A stretch of 64,000 bases of DNA, taken from Isoetes taiwanensis (Eukaryota; Streptophyta; Lycopodiopsida; Isoetales; Isoetaceae). Positions within the stretch are counted from its first letter, which is position 1, and each line of letters opens with the position of its first letter. Below, piece by piece: positions 43,091 through 55,616 of this stretch. The notes under the pieces are model-generated. The model worked only from the letters and a program-made list of their open reading frames with translations, did not search any database and was not told the origin of the DNA. The position numbers and the translations under genes were made by a program. The stretch is from assembly GCA_021234155.1 (NCBI GenBank), contig JAJEKV010000053.1, positions 1,189,307-1,253,306 of the forward strand, written 5' to 3'.

Positions 43091-45280
43091 TATGGAATGA
43101 ATGCTCTCCAATCTAATTTGAATTCTCCATTCTTTTCTTCGACTAATGGCACGACTCTTACCGGACTCTCCAGCGGGTTCAGGGACAGATCCCGCCCAGC
43201 TCCGGCAGAGATCCCGCTCAAGCTACACTCTTACGAGGGCTTTGGGATAAGCTTGCTCGTGATTGTAGATGCTATGGGACCTCAAGGGATGAAGAAGAGA
43301 GGAAGAACATTTCGCAAGTCCAGAAAGCTCAAAGGATCTTGCAAGCATTGCATGACATCCACCTGGAGGTTGGGGAACGAGCATATTCGACCCGCGATTG
43401 ATGAAAAGATGCGAGAGGAGGGTGGAGAAATCGGTGGACAAGTGGTGGGTGGCTCACGAGGCACCTCCTCTTGAGGCATTCCACTTTTCTTGAGTTGCCC
43501 CCAAAGCTTACTGAGACGGCAAGAAGAAGCCCGCACGTTCTTCCCCGTAAGGTGGATCACCTACCATGATGATGTAATCAGAGGACAAGAAGACCGCCAT
43601 GGTCTCTCGCTTCCAATGTAAAATACATTGTAACTATTCAATTTATTAATAAAAATTCTTTTCAACTACAACTTTGGTTTCAATGTGTAATGAAATTCCT
43701 TTGTTTGAGTTGTATTCTTCTTGTTCTCGACCTACGATCCGAGAAAAACAGGAGGAAAGATTGGACCCACCCTAGCGGAGAAATATTCAAATTACGGGCA
43801 GCTTATGGAGTCCGAAAGTAATTTTCCCTCGTCTTTTTTGTGTAAAAAATAACAGGGTTCCAAAAAAAAAATGGGAATGGAATGAGACCCACTTTAATTA
43901 AATGCGACTTTTGCATGCTTGCTACAGATAAAATAACAATTTACAAAGGAAGTCGTTTAGTCTGTGCAAGATAACTTGTTTCTTTAGCAGCACATAAATC
44001 GTCTTCACTTTCTTGAGTTCAAAATGTGGATCAGAACTAACTTGATTAGCTTCAATAATTTTCAACAACAAAGTGGAAATTAGCAATCTATGCATTTTAA
44101 TCACATGTTGCAAAACCTTAGTATTACCATTAGCAAGCGGAGCAAATTGCAAGAAAAACGAAGTATCATTTCTAGATATGAGTAACTGAAAATCTAACAC
44201 CACCATTCTAAATGCCTAATAAACTTGACCTTGTGTCGTTACCACAATAGTTTTTTGCTAGTTTATTATTACAAGAAATTTATCGCCGCGGCCCCAAACC
44301 TATGTAGTTGGACTTCTTATTAACATAGACCATTTGGTAATGCATTGCCTCCTTAGTACTAGAATTCTATCAGTTCAAATGTTATTTAACTATCTATAGT
44401 TGTTGTATATCAGATTTTACAAATATAGTAATAAAATAATTATTCAAAATAATGAGTATTTTTAATAAAACAATTATTCAAAATAATGAGTATTTGGCAT
44501 GATAAACTTCATAAATAGAATAGAATAGAATAGATTTGCTAAAAATGATTCGATAGGCATTTAGCACTTTAGATTGCATATTTTTTAAAAGATCCTCAAA
44601 AATGCACGACGTCAAAATAAATTGCAGAAGTACTTTGTTTTATGTTCATTGGAATTATTATTTTAGTGCTTAGCACTACAATTTTGGAAAAATGCGCAAT
44701 TCCTCTGTAAAAATAAACTATTAGAATTTTCAAGCTATTGTTATCAAGCTACAAAAATAGTTTTTTTTTCCTAGAGGCCAAATAGAAGATGCTTTGTGTC
44801 AAAGTTTGACCGTGCAAGTTCAACTTTTAAGGTTGTTTTGTCTCAGGATCAAACATTATTCTTTGCAAAATATAGAGCTTTTAATGGCAAACTTTGTATA
44901 GCAGCAAGAAGTCGAGCCTGGACAACACAAGAAATAAAAAATTATACATCTAAAGGTTCCTTTGTTGCAAGAGTAGATGCTTGATCCCTATACACAACAA
45001 ATGCATCCAGTTGCAAAACAAAGACCATTTAATTGAAATGCATAAAAGAAACATGTTTCATGCTACTCAGTTTGTCTAAATCTCTTTAACATGGTTTGAA
45101 TTTGTATAGCAACAATAAGATTGTCAATTAAACAAAAGTAAGCTTGTTGTATCAAAACATCCATGTTCCAACAAATGACCGTGAAGAAAATTTGAAGCCT
45201 CGGCCAAAATGTCATACCAAACTATTCGCCGTGATATGGAAGCGGTGAAATGAAACTATAGCAATAATTCTAATGCCCAT
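43091..45280. other. Gene-poor DNA
   Basis: A 125-residue plus frame (43,097-43,474) has no known domain and low conviction. A 35-bp duplication (AATTATTCAAAATAATGAGT, about 44,438 and 44,475) and an AATAG microsatellite (about 44,515) are present. Nothing else recognised. Confidence 0.4.
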
Positions 45281-45526
45281 TTATGTCCTTACCATCACGT
45301 GTTGTTATGCAAATGGTTGATGAGAGATAAGCTTATGTGTGTCTTGATGTTGTTCATCCTTATAATATACAAAGCATCCCTATGTTTCTCTTCCAACATG
45401 AAGAACATGATTTTTGAGCAAAGGCTATGGTATTTGGTGAGGTGATAGGTTGGATGCTAGGCTAAACTTTGGTGTCTGGGAAGCTCCAGTAGCATTATGA
45501 ATATGGTTGTAGCAATGACGAGGATG

Positions 45527-45624
45527 TTAACCCTCCCCCCAGGTAGATTTAAAAAAAAAAAACCCTCGAGGCCAAAGCCTGAGAGGGTTATTCTCCCATG
45601 ATCTGCGAGAGGGGAGGGTTGACC
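45527..45624. mobile_element. Small MITE-like insert in the left arm
   Basis: A ~98-bp unit bounded by GTTAACCCTCCCC and GGGGAGGGTTGAC (12 of 13 bases inverted). An inner hairpin AACCCTC...GAGGGTT lies within. The counterpart in the right arm (59,897-59,992) is the reverse complement, so it predates the duplication of the arms. Confidence 0.5.
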
Positions 45625-46781
45625 CTTAAGCTATCGGTCAAGCAATTTATTTGTTCTAAGCAGATCGAACGATTTGTCCAGTCTGAACATGGCCTCTAAG
45701 TTACATTCTATCCAATCTAAAGCATAACACGATATCTACATTCTAGAGGCTTGCATCCTGGAATAGTTTGCATCTCTACCAGATTAATTTATTGTGTTTT
45801 TGCATAAAAGGGTCTAGATCCGCCATCTCCAACTGCTTATGGGCAAGTTTTTATGAGGATTATTACCCCTCAGATTCTATAATATGATCTTTATGGATAA
45901 AGGAAAAAAGCGCGGGAGTAAGGAGGAGAAGGCATCCCTTTTTGTATAAGTGCATCCCTCCCCCTCCCCCCCTCCCCCCAAAAAAAAACAATGGAGGAGA
46001 TGGTTCAGGGCCGGTTGCACGGCCTTTTCCTAGTATTGGAGGGATGACCATCAAATGTGGGATCCTTTGCATACTTCTTTCTCGCTTTTTCCCCGAAGTT
46101 TATTGTCTTTACTTGGTTCAGGGCAAGGTACATGTTTAGAGCTTCGCTATCTCTGGGACAAGGGACATCCATCTCTTCCTCTAAGATCTCCTCTTGGGCT
46201 CAATTTTGATAGAGGAGAATTACTTGGATTATGTATGTTGACCATCTCGAAAAGCATTAGAGTCCGAGTCAAAGCAAAGAGGTAGGAGTACTTATTTGGT
46301 TACCCTATTGCTTCAATGTTCTTTCTACTCACCGCCACAAAGTACCGACCTTTCTATAAGTTGTTGGGGAGGCCGATACTCGTTAATTGCATCGAGACAA
46401 TTCTTTGGACTAACCTAATACATTCGGGATCATGTTTTATAAAGATCACCATCAAAGACATAGAAGCATCCATAGGCATAGAGTTATCACATGTTAGGGA
46501 GGATTGACTATTGGAGTTAGGTTTTGGGTGAGAGGCAAATTAGTGGTGGGGGTGGAGTGGCTATTGGTTCGTAAATCATTGAAGGTATGCCCACATAGGC
46601 CTTCCCTGTATGTCATGTCTCTTTTAGGAGCTATCTCCTTTGTATTCTGAGTCATCCAGTAGAATCTGGTCTACTATATAGTCTTCATAATTCTTTGTCT
46701 CTGCGGTATATCCGTGGTATATCTGTGTCTTTGACATATTATAGCCACGCCCAAAAATAATTACACGGCGTTTTTGTGGAC

Positions 46782-47165
46782 TTAGCGGATTTTTTGCCAT
46801 TTAAGGCTGGCTATAACATGCCCAAGTTCGACATTTACTGCGATGGCCCTCCCTATCGCCAACTCACTAGCCCCAGAGGAGCCAAAAAGGTCCAAATAGC
46901 TAATTTCCTGGGGAATAGGCTTAAGGAGGTCGATTTGAACGAAGACAACTGGAGGTTTGTCAGGTTGGAAGGAGGCTGAAATGAATTGGCCCACTGAGTT
47001 GAAAAGGGCTTTGAAGCAATGCAGATTCCAGTAGACCGAGTTAAGGTTATGTGGCTGCAAGAAGGCTATAGTTGGCAGAGATTTGGAGTTTTCGGGATTG
47101 AAGAGATACTCCCATTTGTGAAACTTGATTTGAAAGCCTTTGTGAATGATTCTGCTTCTCTGCAC
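46782..47165 (-). pseudogene. LINE ORF1 (DUF4283-like) fragment, left arm
   Basis: The minus frame reads IHKGFQIKFHKWEYLFNPEN, IAFLQPHNLNSVYWNLHCFK, ALFNSVGQFISASFQPDKPP and VVFVQIDLLKPIPQEI. This follows the DUF4283 pattern seen at the N-terminus of plant LINE ORF1 proteins ('...W..L...IG.....D......VFV.IDL.KPLP..I'). ORF1 proteins bind the element RNA. The copy is broken at both ends and lacks a linked RT. Confidence 0.6.
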
Positions 47166-47929
47166 AGTGCCAGGGTAACGGCCGATTCATGGGAGCTAAC
47201 TTCGATCATGAAGTACTAGGGATATTTGAGCCAGTGGATAGAGTCGACGTACATATTTGGCTCAAGGCTAGAGATTTGTTTGCCCACTTCTTCTAGCCTA
47301 ACACCTTCATGTTCAATCCATTGCATTACAACATTCTCTTTTTAAGCATTGGAACCTCCATTTTACTAAAGGAAAGGAAATCCAGTTGATACCTTTTGTG
47401 AGGTCCTCGTTAGGTTCATGCGGGATCTTACGTTCCCCAGAACAAGTTCATCCATTCAAAGATTGGTGAAGCTTTCATTGGAGGTCCTTGGAATGATGGG
47501 ATCCTCCTCCGGCATAGCAACATTGTTCCATTCCAGTATACCTTGGTTTTGGAGCATTCAGGCTGTGAACTAAATCATGTCGAAGCTGTCAAACTGGATG
47601 AAGTTTTGTTCAAGATTCTTCAGAGCTTCCAGTTTGAGACTATCCGCTTGTTTCGAAATGCCAAAGTAGATCTTATGCTCTCAAGTGTCGTTTGCCTTAA
47701 ATTTGCCATGGTATTAATTGAGATGGGCTAAAAGGTACATGGTACCTACATGACAGAATTACATAGAATAAAAATGGTGTCCGGAGGAGGCTACCAAGAA
47801 AGACAATGATATGGGACGGGATGAAGATTAAAGGGGATGATCGAAAAAGGGAGCGGATATTGGGAGGCAAAAGTAGGAAGATGGAATGGAGAGGACCGTG
47901 GAAAAGGATCATGATGTGGAGATAGGCCG

Positions 47930-48480
47930 GACATGGTGTAGGTTATCGCAGGAATCTCCAATCTTTCTCATTGTGCAACTTCCACGACCCAAGCTTTGCC
48001 AATAATGGCATCTACTTCCATGCCAGCCTACACTCTTAGCCTCGAGCTTCCCCGGATCGATCCTTTGTGCGCAAATTCACCGTCTTTGCAATCCGCCCTG
48101 CGCGATCTCTCTTGCTATTCCGATACCTCCTGTTCTAATCCAATCATCACTTAATCGGGCCAAAAGCCCTATTTTGCTTCCTGATGTTACCCTTTTTATA
48201 TGCCACATTACACGTTTCCCAGAAGCATGTTCTGTTTTCCTAGCATGCCACGTATTTTGTAAAGGCTATATGTGCCACGTATTTCAACACTCCCCCTTAG
48301 CCTTTACAATCCACGACTCCCACTTGACTTTTGGCACTCAATAGCTTGGGTCCAGAAAGGACTTTTGTAAACATCAGCCTGTTGCAATTTTGTGGGAATA
48401 TATGCCACATTTATTTCTCCTTTTTCTACCTCATCTCGTATGAAATGATGGTGTATCTCAATGTGCTTACTCCGAGAATG
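47930..48480 (-). mobile_element. 3' end of a Ty1/copia retrotransposon with LTR
   Basis: On the minus strand, 48,480-48,305 encodes the end of copia RNase H (HIEIHHHFIRDEVEKGEINV, then AYIPTKLQQADV and, after a one-base shift, FTKVLSGP). A polypurine tract AAGGGGGAG follows, then an LTR starting TGTTGAAATACGTGGC, with a TATA-like ATATAAAAAGG. The LTR ends near 47,930. KHIEI.YHFIRD...KGE...YI.T..Q.AD..TK is a hallmark copia sequence. The rest of the element is missing. Confidence 0.85.
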
Positions 48481-49774
48481 GACATTATACAGAGGAGGTC
48501 AGACCATCATTAGGGATCAGTGGTCTTCTGATCCCGGACAGCTTTTGTATAGCCATGTTCTTCTTTATGTTTTTATTTCTATTTGTTCTTGTGTTTTGCG
48601 ATGGTACGTAAAGCTTGATTTGATTGTCTGTCCCAAAGACCAAGTCATAGTTGCATCTGGGTTTTGCCCAACCTTGCAATGTTTCCATTATGTTTGGTGA
48701 TGTTTTGGGTTGTTCTATCCCATTGTATGGGTCCCACGGCCTATTGATCTATGGACATCAAAAAAAATATTCTATTCTATTGCTAATGGATCAATTAAAT
48801 TATTAAAAAATCATATACATTTGTGGTAACAATTGCAACTACTATACTATGTCCATAAACACGTCCATGGCCCTTTTTGAACTTGTTATCTTGCTATGCT
48901 TAACCCGATGACAACTATGGACAACTTATCTTCCTTCTGTTTATGCTAGCCCCTATAATGTATATTGCTTTTCCTTTATGTGCAAATGGAAATTTTCATG
49001 TTCCTGTGAAGAAGCCTGGCACCACTTCATATAATAATATTTTATATAAGCTAGTCTATTTCTCCTAAATATTTAAACTCACTGTTTGCCTCTTCTAATT
49101 CCTGTGGAGCTAAATAAAACTACGGTTTAGAATGCTTTTGTAGTTAGTGTTGAATTAAATAAGTTAATTTGCAGTTGCAATGAAGTTCAACAATGGCTTG
49201 GGTTAAAAGTTTTGGCAATTCGATATGCATTTTTATTTATTTCAGCATAGTTTCTTAAGTTGGATGGAATCTATCTTTGTACTTAAATACTTATGTTTTA
49301 TTGAATGACTTTTTTCTAATGCATGTGTACGAAAGCAACTTAATGGAGGGCTTTCACATCTTGGCTTCACAAATCATATATAGATAAAAGAAGTGGAGAC
49401 ATCATTAAGCACATTCATTATGATATCTAGAAACGTTCCTCACCATGCCATGAATCATGTTCCGACTATAAGTTCATAGACATACTATAGATTTCTCTTA
49501 TTGCATTAACAATTACGGATGAATCATCTCTCCTAATGCACATTGATATAACCATCTTAACAATGTGATCCTCGCGTTTATAGGCTGAGATCAGATCTCA
49601 GCCGCTGGATGAAAGTCTGTTATCAGCTATAACACTGTGGCCCAAAGATTATGCATCTGAATGCGTAAGAACCTAGGATGTTGCTATTGTGGCGGAAACA
49701 AGAGATGCATCTATTTCAAAGCCTGCATCCTTCACCGGATCTGAGGTAAACGCTCGAATCACGTTGTTAAGTCG
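48481..49774. other. Non-coding DNA, possible LINE 3' tail
   Basis: 48,500-48,768 resembles a LINE 3' end: T- and G-rich sequence closing with CTATTGATCTATGGACATC and an A8 run. This is weak evidence. The remainder is AT-rich without recognised features. Confidence 0.3.
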
Positions 49775-49946
49775 GATAATGCCCTGATCCCTCGTGTATT
49801 ATGCAAAAAAAAATTCGGGCCATTTTGGGTATGGCCAAAATGTCTCGGGCCTCCGCCCACGATATTTCGGCCATACACAAAATGGCCCTCACTTTTTTTT
49901 TTTTTTTTTTTTTTTTTTGCATAATACCCCCGGTGAGGGCGTTATC
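49775..49946. mobile_element. Fold-back miniature element with 26-base T run
   Basis: The 172-bp unit begins GATAATGCCCTGATCCCTCG and ends with its imperfect inverse (CGGTGAGGGCGTTATC). The inner parts also pair: GTATTATGCAAAAAAAAA with T26-GCATAATAC, and GGCCATTTTGGGTATGGCC with GGCCATACACAAAATGGCC. Nearly the whole unit can form one hairpin. It is non-coding, structurally like the unit at 33,722. Confidence 0.75.
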
Positions 49947-50472
49947 CCTCTCTTCTTTATATCGTGGACTACATTAACATCCACATCTTGAATGCTTAGG
50001 GATGTTTTTTATTTTTTATGCTCTTTATATTTGTTGGTAGATATCTACATGCATTTTCCAATGTGCAAGTATTCAAAACATTGTACATGCTCATCCATCA
50101 TGCTCATGTACAACTTAAAGATAAATGCAGCTTGGATATTTATTATTGATACATCAATTCTTTTGCAATATCTATCTGTTTGATATACCTCAAATGACCA
50201 TATGAATTTCAGCTTTTGTAATATCTTTTGCACGTTATCTAGTAGGATCTGCAATCCGTTTTGTTGCAAGCACAACCACATTATCATTTTTCCATAAATT
50301 ACTGCTTGTGTTAAGAGTATATTAGACATATCTACTTTTGATATTGCTTATCATGGTGTAACATGTGCGGTTGATTTCCAAACATAGAGCAAAAAATTCT
50401 TTGGTTCACAAAAAGTGCAACATTACATTTTTTTTCTAGAGTTGGTGCATTGTGATAAACCCTAAATCTTTA
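49947..50472. other. Non-coding DNA between two miniature elements
   Basis: AT-rich, short frames only, nothing recognised. Confidence 0.4.
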
Positions 50473-50481
50473 GGTGAAATG

Positions 50482-50947
50482 GGCTCGGGATAATCTTACC
50501 GGATTGAGGGATCCCTGAGGTGTGATCCCTGAGGATCGGCATCCCCGGGAGGGGCGTGTGATCCCGGGAGGATCTGATCCCCCTATCGCTAAGCAAAGAA
50601 TCGCACAAAAAAATTGAACCCTTATAGGGAAAATCGGGGGAAGTTTTTGTGTGGCTTTTTCTTGCTCGATTCTCCTCCAAATCTGGATGGCGCACCGTGC
50701 TAGGATGGTCTTAATCAATGGGAGGATAGGATCAGTATCGCCAGAGGAGGAAGGAGTGTGGCCCTTGCCCAAGAATGGCGCCGCCCCAATCTTGCCAAAA
50801 ATGGCCTCTGAATCACAAGCAGTAGCCTTTAACTCGTGCGATTAATCGGGATCCCGATCCTCCCGGGATCACACGTCCCTCCCGGATCTTGTCCTCCGGG
50901 ATCACACCTCCGGGATCCCTCAATCCAGGGTAAGATTATCCTGAGCC
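50482..50947. mobile_element. MULE-type miniature element with 9-bp target duplication
   Basis: The 466-bp unit has terminal inverted repeats of about 95-100 bp. The left end is GGCTCGGGATAATCTTACC and the right end is its inverse GGTAAGATTATCCTGAGCC (18 of 19). The nine bases GGTGAAATG occur immediately on both sides (50,473-50,481 and 50,948-50,956). Long inverted ends plus a 9-bp duplication are the signature of Mutator-like elements. The interior is non-coding, so it depends on a transposase made elsewhere. Arms are rich in GGGATC/GATCCC blocks. Confidence 0.88.
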
Positions 50948-51103
50948 GGTGAAATGTGGCTTAGTTGATAATTTTGCTCATCACTTAATCGAAAACCATC
51001 ATTTTAGACGATTCCTTCCATATTATGAATCACAAATGGAGACTATTGAAATAGAAGTTAGCATACATTCAATAGCACATTGAGATGAAAAACAAAATCA
51101 TTT

Positions 51104-51600
51104 ATGTCACTATTTAGAAATAAAAAACACATATCATTGTTTAATAGCCAGCCCCATTTGTGGCAAGAGTTTAAAGACACTTTCAGGCTGACTTCGTTGG
51201 ACTACTTTATATGGGAAGTTGTGGCAGATAACATCCCCTTGCAGCCCAACCTCGACAATGAAAGTGTGTGGTTTGTTCGGACTTGCTATATCCAGCTCAC
51301 CATGCAAACTCCTCAGACTCTGTCGATGCACTGGCAGCTGCAAATTCTAGAAGCTAAGCATGCATTGATCTGGTCCAGAGTATGGGACAAGAATATTATT
51401 CCAAAACATTCAGTTCTTCTGTGCAAGTTGTGCATAGGGCAGTGAGGATTAATGTTCGAGTTCACTCCTTCAAGCCAAATGTTAGTCCTCTCTGTCCAAT
51501 CTGTAAACTTGCATGAGTCTAGGCATGGAAAATGCCGACGCGCGGCAGCGCGGAGGCATTTGACATGCCCAGAATCTGGGCAAAACAAACATTCTTGAAA
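51104..51600 (+). pseudogene. LINE C-terminal remnant
   Basis: The plus frame reads LWQEFKDTFRLTSLDYFIWE, LQPNLDNESVWFVRTCYIQL and LIWSRVWDKNIIPKHSVLLC KLC in order. This is the zinc-binding 'reverse transcriptase-associated' tail of plant LINEs (W..+W....PK...F.W). It parallels the tail of LINE 3. No RT is attached. Confidence 0.6.
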
Positions 51601-52285
51601 CGTGATAGCAACTTAGGTTGCATTCTGGGGGCAATAAGAATTTTGGAATCAGGAGTAAAAACTTCAGAATCACAGGTAAAAACATCGGAATGAGAGGTAG
51701 AAGAGTTGAATGTCAGTTAAATCAGCCAGAATGTGATGTAAATCCATCGCTCTGAGCCACCGGTGTTAATCTGTAGCTTTTATGCCGACGCGGTTGAGCT
51801 GGGTAGGAATTCAAGAGGAGAAAATATGCCACATGGTGTTGTATGATTGACGGATAGGGCAAAATGCAACCTAAGTTGCTATTACGTTACAAAAATGTTC
51901 ACTTCCGTTGTATTCCAGCAGCTTCAACAGCACCGACACACGAAGAGTAATCCCCCAGACCTTCAAGTGGTGTAATGGGGACCAGGAGGCCACCTAGAAA
52001 TTGTTCACGTGGCTACAGGGGCCCATGAGAAATTAATTTGATATGATAGCAACAAGCCAGACAGCACACGACACCGACCAAGTTTGAGAATATGATATGA
52101 GAATGGAAAAGGAAAACAAACAAATTTACCCTTGATGCAGCGAAGAAGGATCTTGTCGAATGTACCAAAATATGTCCGCAAACATGGCACAAAATGACGC
52201 CATCATACGTCATCCTGCTGACTCAGCACCTAACAGTACGCAACCTACTCCGGCGACGTACTAACCCCATATGGGACCTTTTGGC
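51601..52285. other. 5' flank of the zinc-finger gene
   Basis: No coding signal. This presumably contains the promoter of the gene at 52,363. A nine-codon upstream ORF (ATG at 52,287) precedes the main start. Confidence 0.4.
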
Positions 52286-52362
52286 TATGGCGGATATTCT
52301 TGTACAAACATGAAGCCTTCCGCGGCTTTGCCGCGCCGGCACCTTCAGCAGGGCTGGAGATA

Positions 52363-54612
52363 ATGTCGACCCGTGTTGCTGCTCGAACCGGTGGGCGAGG
52401 AATTAAGGAAGAAGCTGCAAGATTGGTTTTGAGGGATGCTTGGCAGCGGGGGCATTCTTGTATTGAATTACGGTATGATGGTCAAAAACCTATCTTTTTC
52501 TGCAAAATTTGTGAGACAAGATGTTACAGCGATGGTGCCCTTTGGGACCATTTGCGAGGGAACGTTCATGCTCGAAATAAAGCTACCTCTGCCCTGATTC
52601 TTGCCGGATCCTCCCCATACTTGTCTTCCCAACACTGCCAATTGATACCTTACCGTGGACTTGGAAGTGGGGAGGGCTCTGCTGCAGTTGTAGTGCCTCG
52701 CTTGACCATCAATCTTTCTGGAGGGTCCTCAATAGCCGGTTCTGAAGTCACATTGGAGTGGGTTGGAAATGGGAGATTGTTCTTGAAAACATCCAAGACT
52801 ACTAAGAAGATTGATGCATGTTGGATGCAGTGGGTGGGAAAACGTTTTGAGGAAAAGGGAAAATGCGAGGTCAAAGATGCAGGGACTGTCAGAAATTATG
52901 GCATAGTGATATTGCCTTATGCTGAAGGCCTTGGCAAAGGTGGAATTCCAGGATTTGGTGTACCGAGCCTGGAGGATCATGGTGCAGGCTGTGATGTTAT
53001 TATGGATGAAAAGAAGGCTATGAGGGGAAGTTTAAAAGAAGGTGGGAGGCAACGACGCAGGCGCGGGAAGAAAGTAGTCGAGAGGGTGTGTAACATATGC
53101 CGTCAGAAGATGGAACCTGGGAAGGATGTAGCTACTCTTCTAAATTGCACGAATCTGCAAATGGTCTGTCATAGCAGAAATTGGAGAGGGGTGAGAAGTT
53201 TAAAATTTCTTTAAACAATTTTTCTGTGTTGATTGCAGGTGTAGGTTAAAATAGACCAATTACTTATATTGAGAAAGATGCATCTAAAAATTCCAGATAT
53301 ACCAGTACTAATATTATCTGGTGTATTGCGTACATAAATGATTATGCAACATCATTAGCATGGTCACCATTTTGAGCAATTTACATTTCCAAAGCAATAC
53401 TATGGTTTACCATATTTTCTATTTATTCTGCAGGCATTTCACGTTTTCCACAGCAATTGCTTGATTGCGTGGATTTTGTTTTTTGAATCGAAAGAGTGGA
53501 TGGGGCAACCATTGACTTTTGTTAACAATAATCGACGAAGTCCTCGCACGGCTTTGGAAACTATGGGTTATGCTTTGAATATTCAGCAACAGGTTAAAGG
53601 AGGTAATTTGAACAAAGTAAATGATCCAATCTTTTGCCCAGAGTGCCAGGGTACAGGCGTAAGAGTCAATGGGCAATTGGAACAGCCACGTTATAGACTG
53701 GCACAGGTATTTTATATGGGTGTTTATAGACAATAGTTAGCTATTGTGATTGTTGTTGCTGACAGAGCATGCAAATTTAGATATTTGATTGGACACTCGA
53801 GCTTGTGCAAGCTCGCAAAGCATGGATAGATTCACATGTTCAACAAGTTCAGGGACTGATAGGATTGTGCTTTCCTTATGGAGAAACAGTACAGGTTAGT
53901 TGTGACAATTTTATGATTTGAAAAGAACCTTCTCATAATCTGTTAATTTAAATCTAGGAGGCAAGATAAACAAAAGAAAGTTCAACCTGTTTTGTGGATC
54001 GTTCTGCATCATTCTCACTTTCAAATTAAGGAGCTCCTTTTTTCTTGTCATCCTCCTATCCGAGCAGAAACCTTTTTGGATGCATATGATTGTAAGAGAT
54101 TTCAGTATAAGTGATGAACTAGTTTAAGATGATGAGGACAGTGGTTCCTGTTGTGGCTAGCATTATCTAAATGAGATGCCTACCTGTAATGCAGACTGCT
54201 TGGATGTGTTGCATATGCCAATACCTCTTATTACTATTCAATATCTACATCATTTCTTTGGGGTGAATATTGTTGGCTCATGTACATGAAAACCATTAGG
54301 GTGTTAGATATTTTTCAGGCTTTTTTTCTAAAGGTTCTCTGCTGTGTGCAGGCGATGGTCTCACTTTCTAGTGTAAATAATGGATTGCTTCGACCTAGAG
54401 GTCTTGTACAATGCTATTCGATGGGGGAAAAGTCAACTTTGGGAAGAAATGCTATTGGATGGTATATTTAAGTTTTATTGTTGGCATATTTGTTGATGTT
54501 ATGCTTTGGGAAGGCTGGAATGCAGATTAATTTTTATAGAACTGATTGATAGAGCTTTTTCTGCAGCAAAGTTACAGGAATGGAGGTTGATGAAATGGAT
54601 ATTGACGTTTAG
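52363..54612 (+). CDS. U1-type zinc finger plus divergent RING-like protein
   Basis: Five exons with GT-AG introns and consistent phases: 52363-53190, 53434-53706, 53781-53894, 54352-54461 and 54567-54612, giving 456 residues. Residues 44-72 form a U1/matrin-type C2H2 finger (C47xxC50, H63, H69; FFCKICETRCYSDGALWDHL), a type that often binds RNA. Residues 215-240 are very basic (QRRRRGKK). A split RING-like module follows: C243xxC246, C262 and C269, then H279xxH282xxC285 in exon 2, then C344xxC347. The gap before the last pair is unusually long (58 residues), so this is not a standard RING. The C-terminus is short and acidic (MEVDEMDIDV). The start is the first in-frame ATG. No stop or frame break was seen, so the gene looks functional. 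I recognise it as a plant conserved protein but know no function. It lies within the spacer of a large inverted repeat. Confidence 0.8.
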
Positions 54613-55616
54613 GTTCATAGCCATGGTGGTAACTTTGGTTGGAGCTTGGCAATCCACAATCTGAACGGCACATGTTGTATATTATGGGTACCTTCGTGCA
54701 TGGTATCCTTGTAACTATAGCTCCCTGTGATGTATTATTTGTGCTTGTATCATATTTGTAATATATATATATGCAAAAGAGAGTACCGTTTATTATTCTG
54801 AGGAATGGCAGTGATGCGTAAGGAACATTTTGCAATAATGGAGGACACTAAGTGATCAATGGCAATGGAATAAAAATGCAACAAAAGGCAGAGATCGTCT
54901 TGTAAAATAAACTAGAAAATGAATAAATGTGAAGCTGCATCTCCAAATCGTTAGAACTCCTTTATATATGAACAGAAGGTTCTATTTATTGGCGGGGGAA
55001 CTAAACCCATCAACAAATCATGAAACAAGAGTTGCTTCATTGCTGAAGAACAAGCTTGAGAAATAAGAGCAAACAAATGGGAAAAAATGGAAAAGTAGGA
55101 AAAATCTCAGCAAAGCTCCTAAAATCACATGAACGCAAGAGTAAAGCGCATAAAAACTAGAAAAACATGAACGCAAGAGAAAAGCTTAACAGGAATAGAG
55201 AACTGCATGACATATACATCAATTTGCGCATTTTAAGAGCATGATTTTTTCTGATTGGTTATGATCATTTGACTTGTTCCTAGCATGAATTTGTTTAATT
55301 ATGTGTGCTTTTTATTGTAGTATATGACGAGTGCATTGTTCAAGAAGAAATCCCTTCTCTAGATCCATTGGACAAAGTAAACCCATTGTGCGATTCCATT
55401 TGATAAGGTTCACAACTAGAGGAAAAGAACGAGATGGATATTGATTTATGCTAATGTTGCAACTTCGGCTTATATCGATTAATGTTTTGGGTTGGAATCT
55501 AAGAACACTTCCATGGTAGAGGCATGGAATTCCGATAATAGAGGCATCGCGATAAAAATTCCACTCAGATAAGAGGTAATCAAATTTCCCCGGGGGTACT
55601 TGGCCATAGGGAATGT
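54613..55616. other. 3' flank of the zinc-finger gene
   Basis: Presumed 3' UTR, an (AT)n run near 54,760 and AT-rich DNA up to the right arm. No gene recognised. Confidence 0.4.

Larger units (their letters stand above)
45282..47926 (-). repeat. Left arm of large inverted repeat (LINE ORF1-type repeat, minus)
   Basis: This 2.6 kb stretch is a diverged, inverted copy of sequence in 55,617-60,225. Landmarks in both include CTTGCATCCTGGAATAGTTT-type sequence, the CCCTCC-rich block, the AATTACTTGGATTATGTATG block and the DUF4283-like coding part. Coding orientation is minus. It begins next to an LTR end at 47,926. Confidence 0.8.

Noticed and set aside
47697..47912. Hydrophobic minus frame at the left arm edge
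   Set aside because: Product of a pyrimidine-rich leader repeated in all arm copies; frame not preserved between copies.
53419..53733. 104-residue minus frame opposite exon 2 of the zinc-finger gene
   Set aside because: Antisense of a well-supported exon with consistent splice phases.
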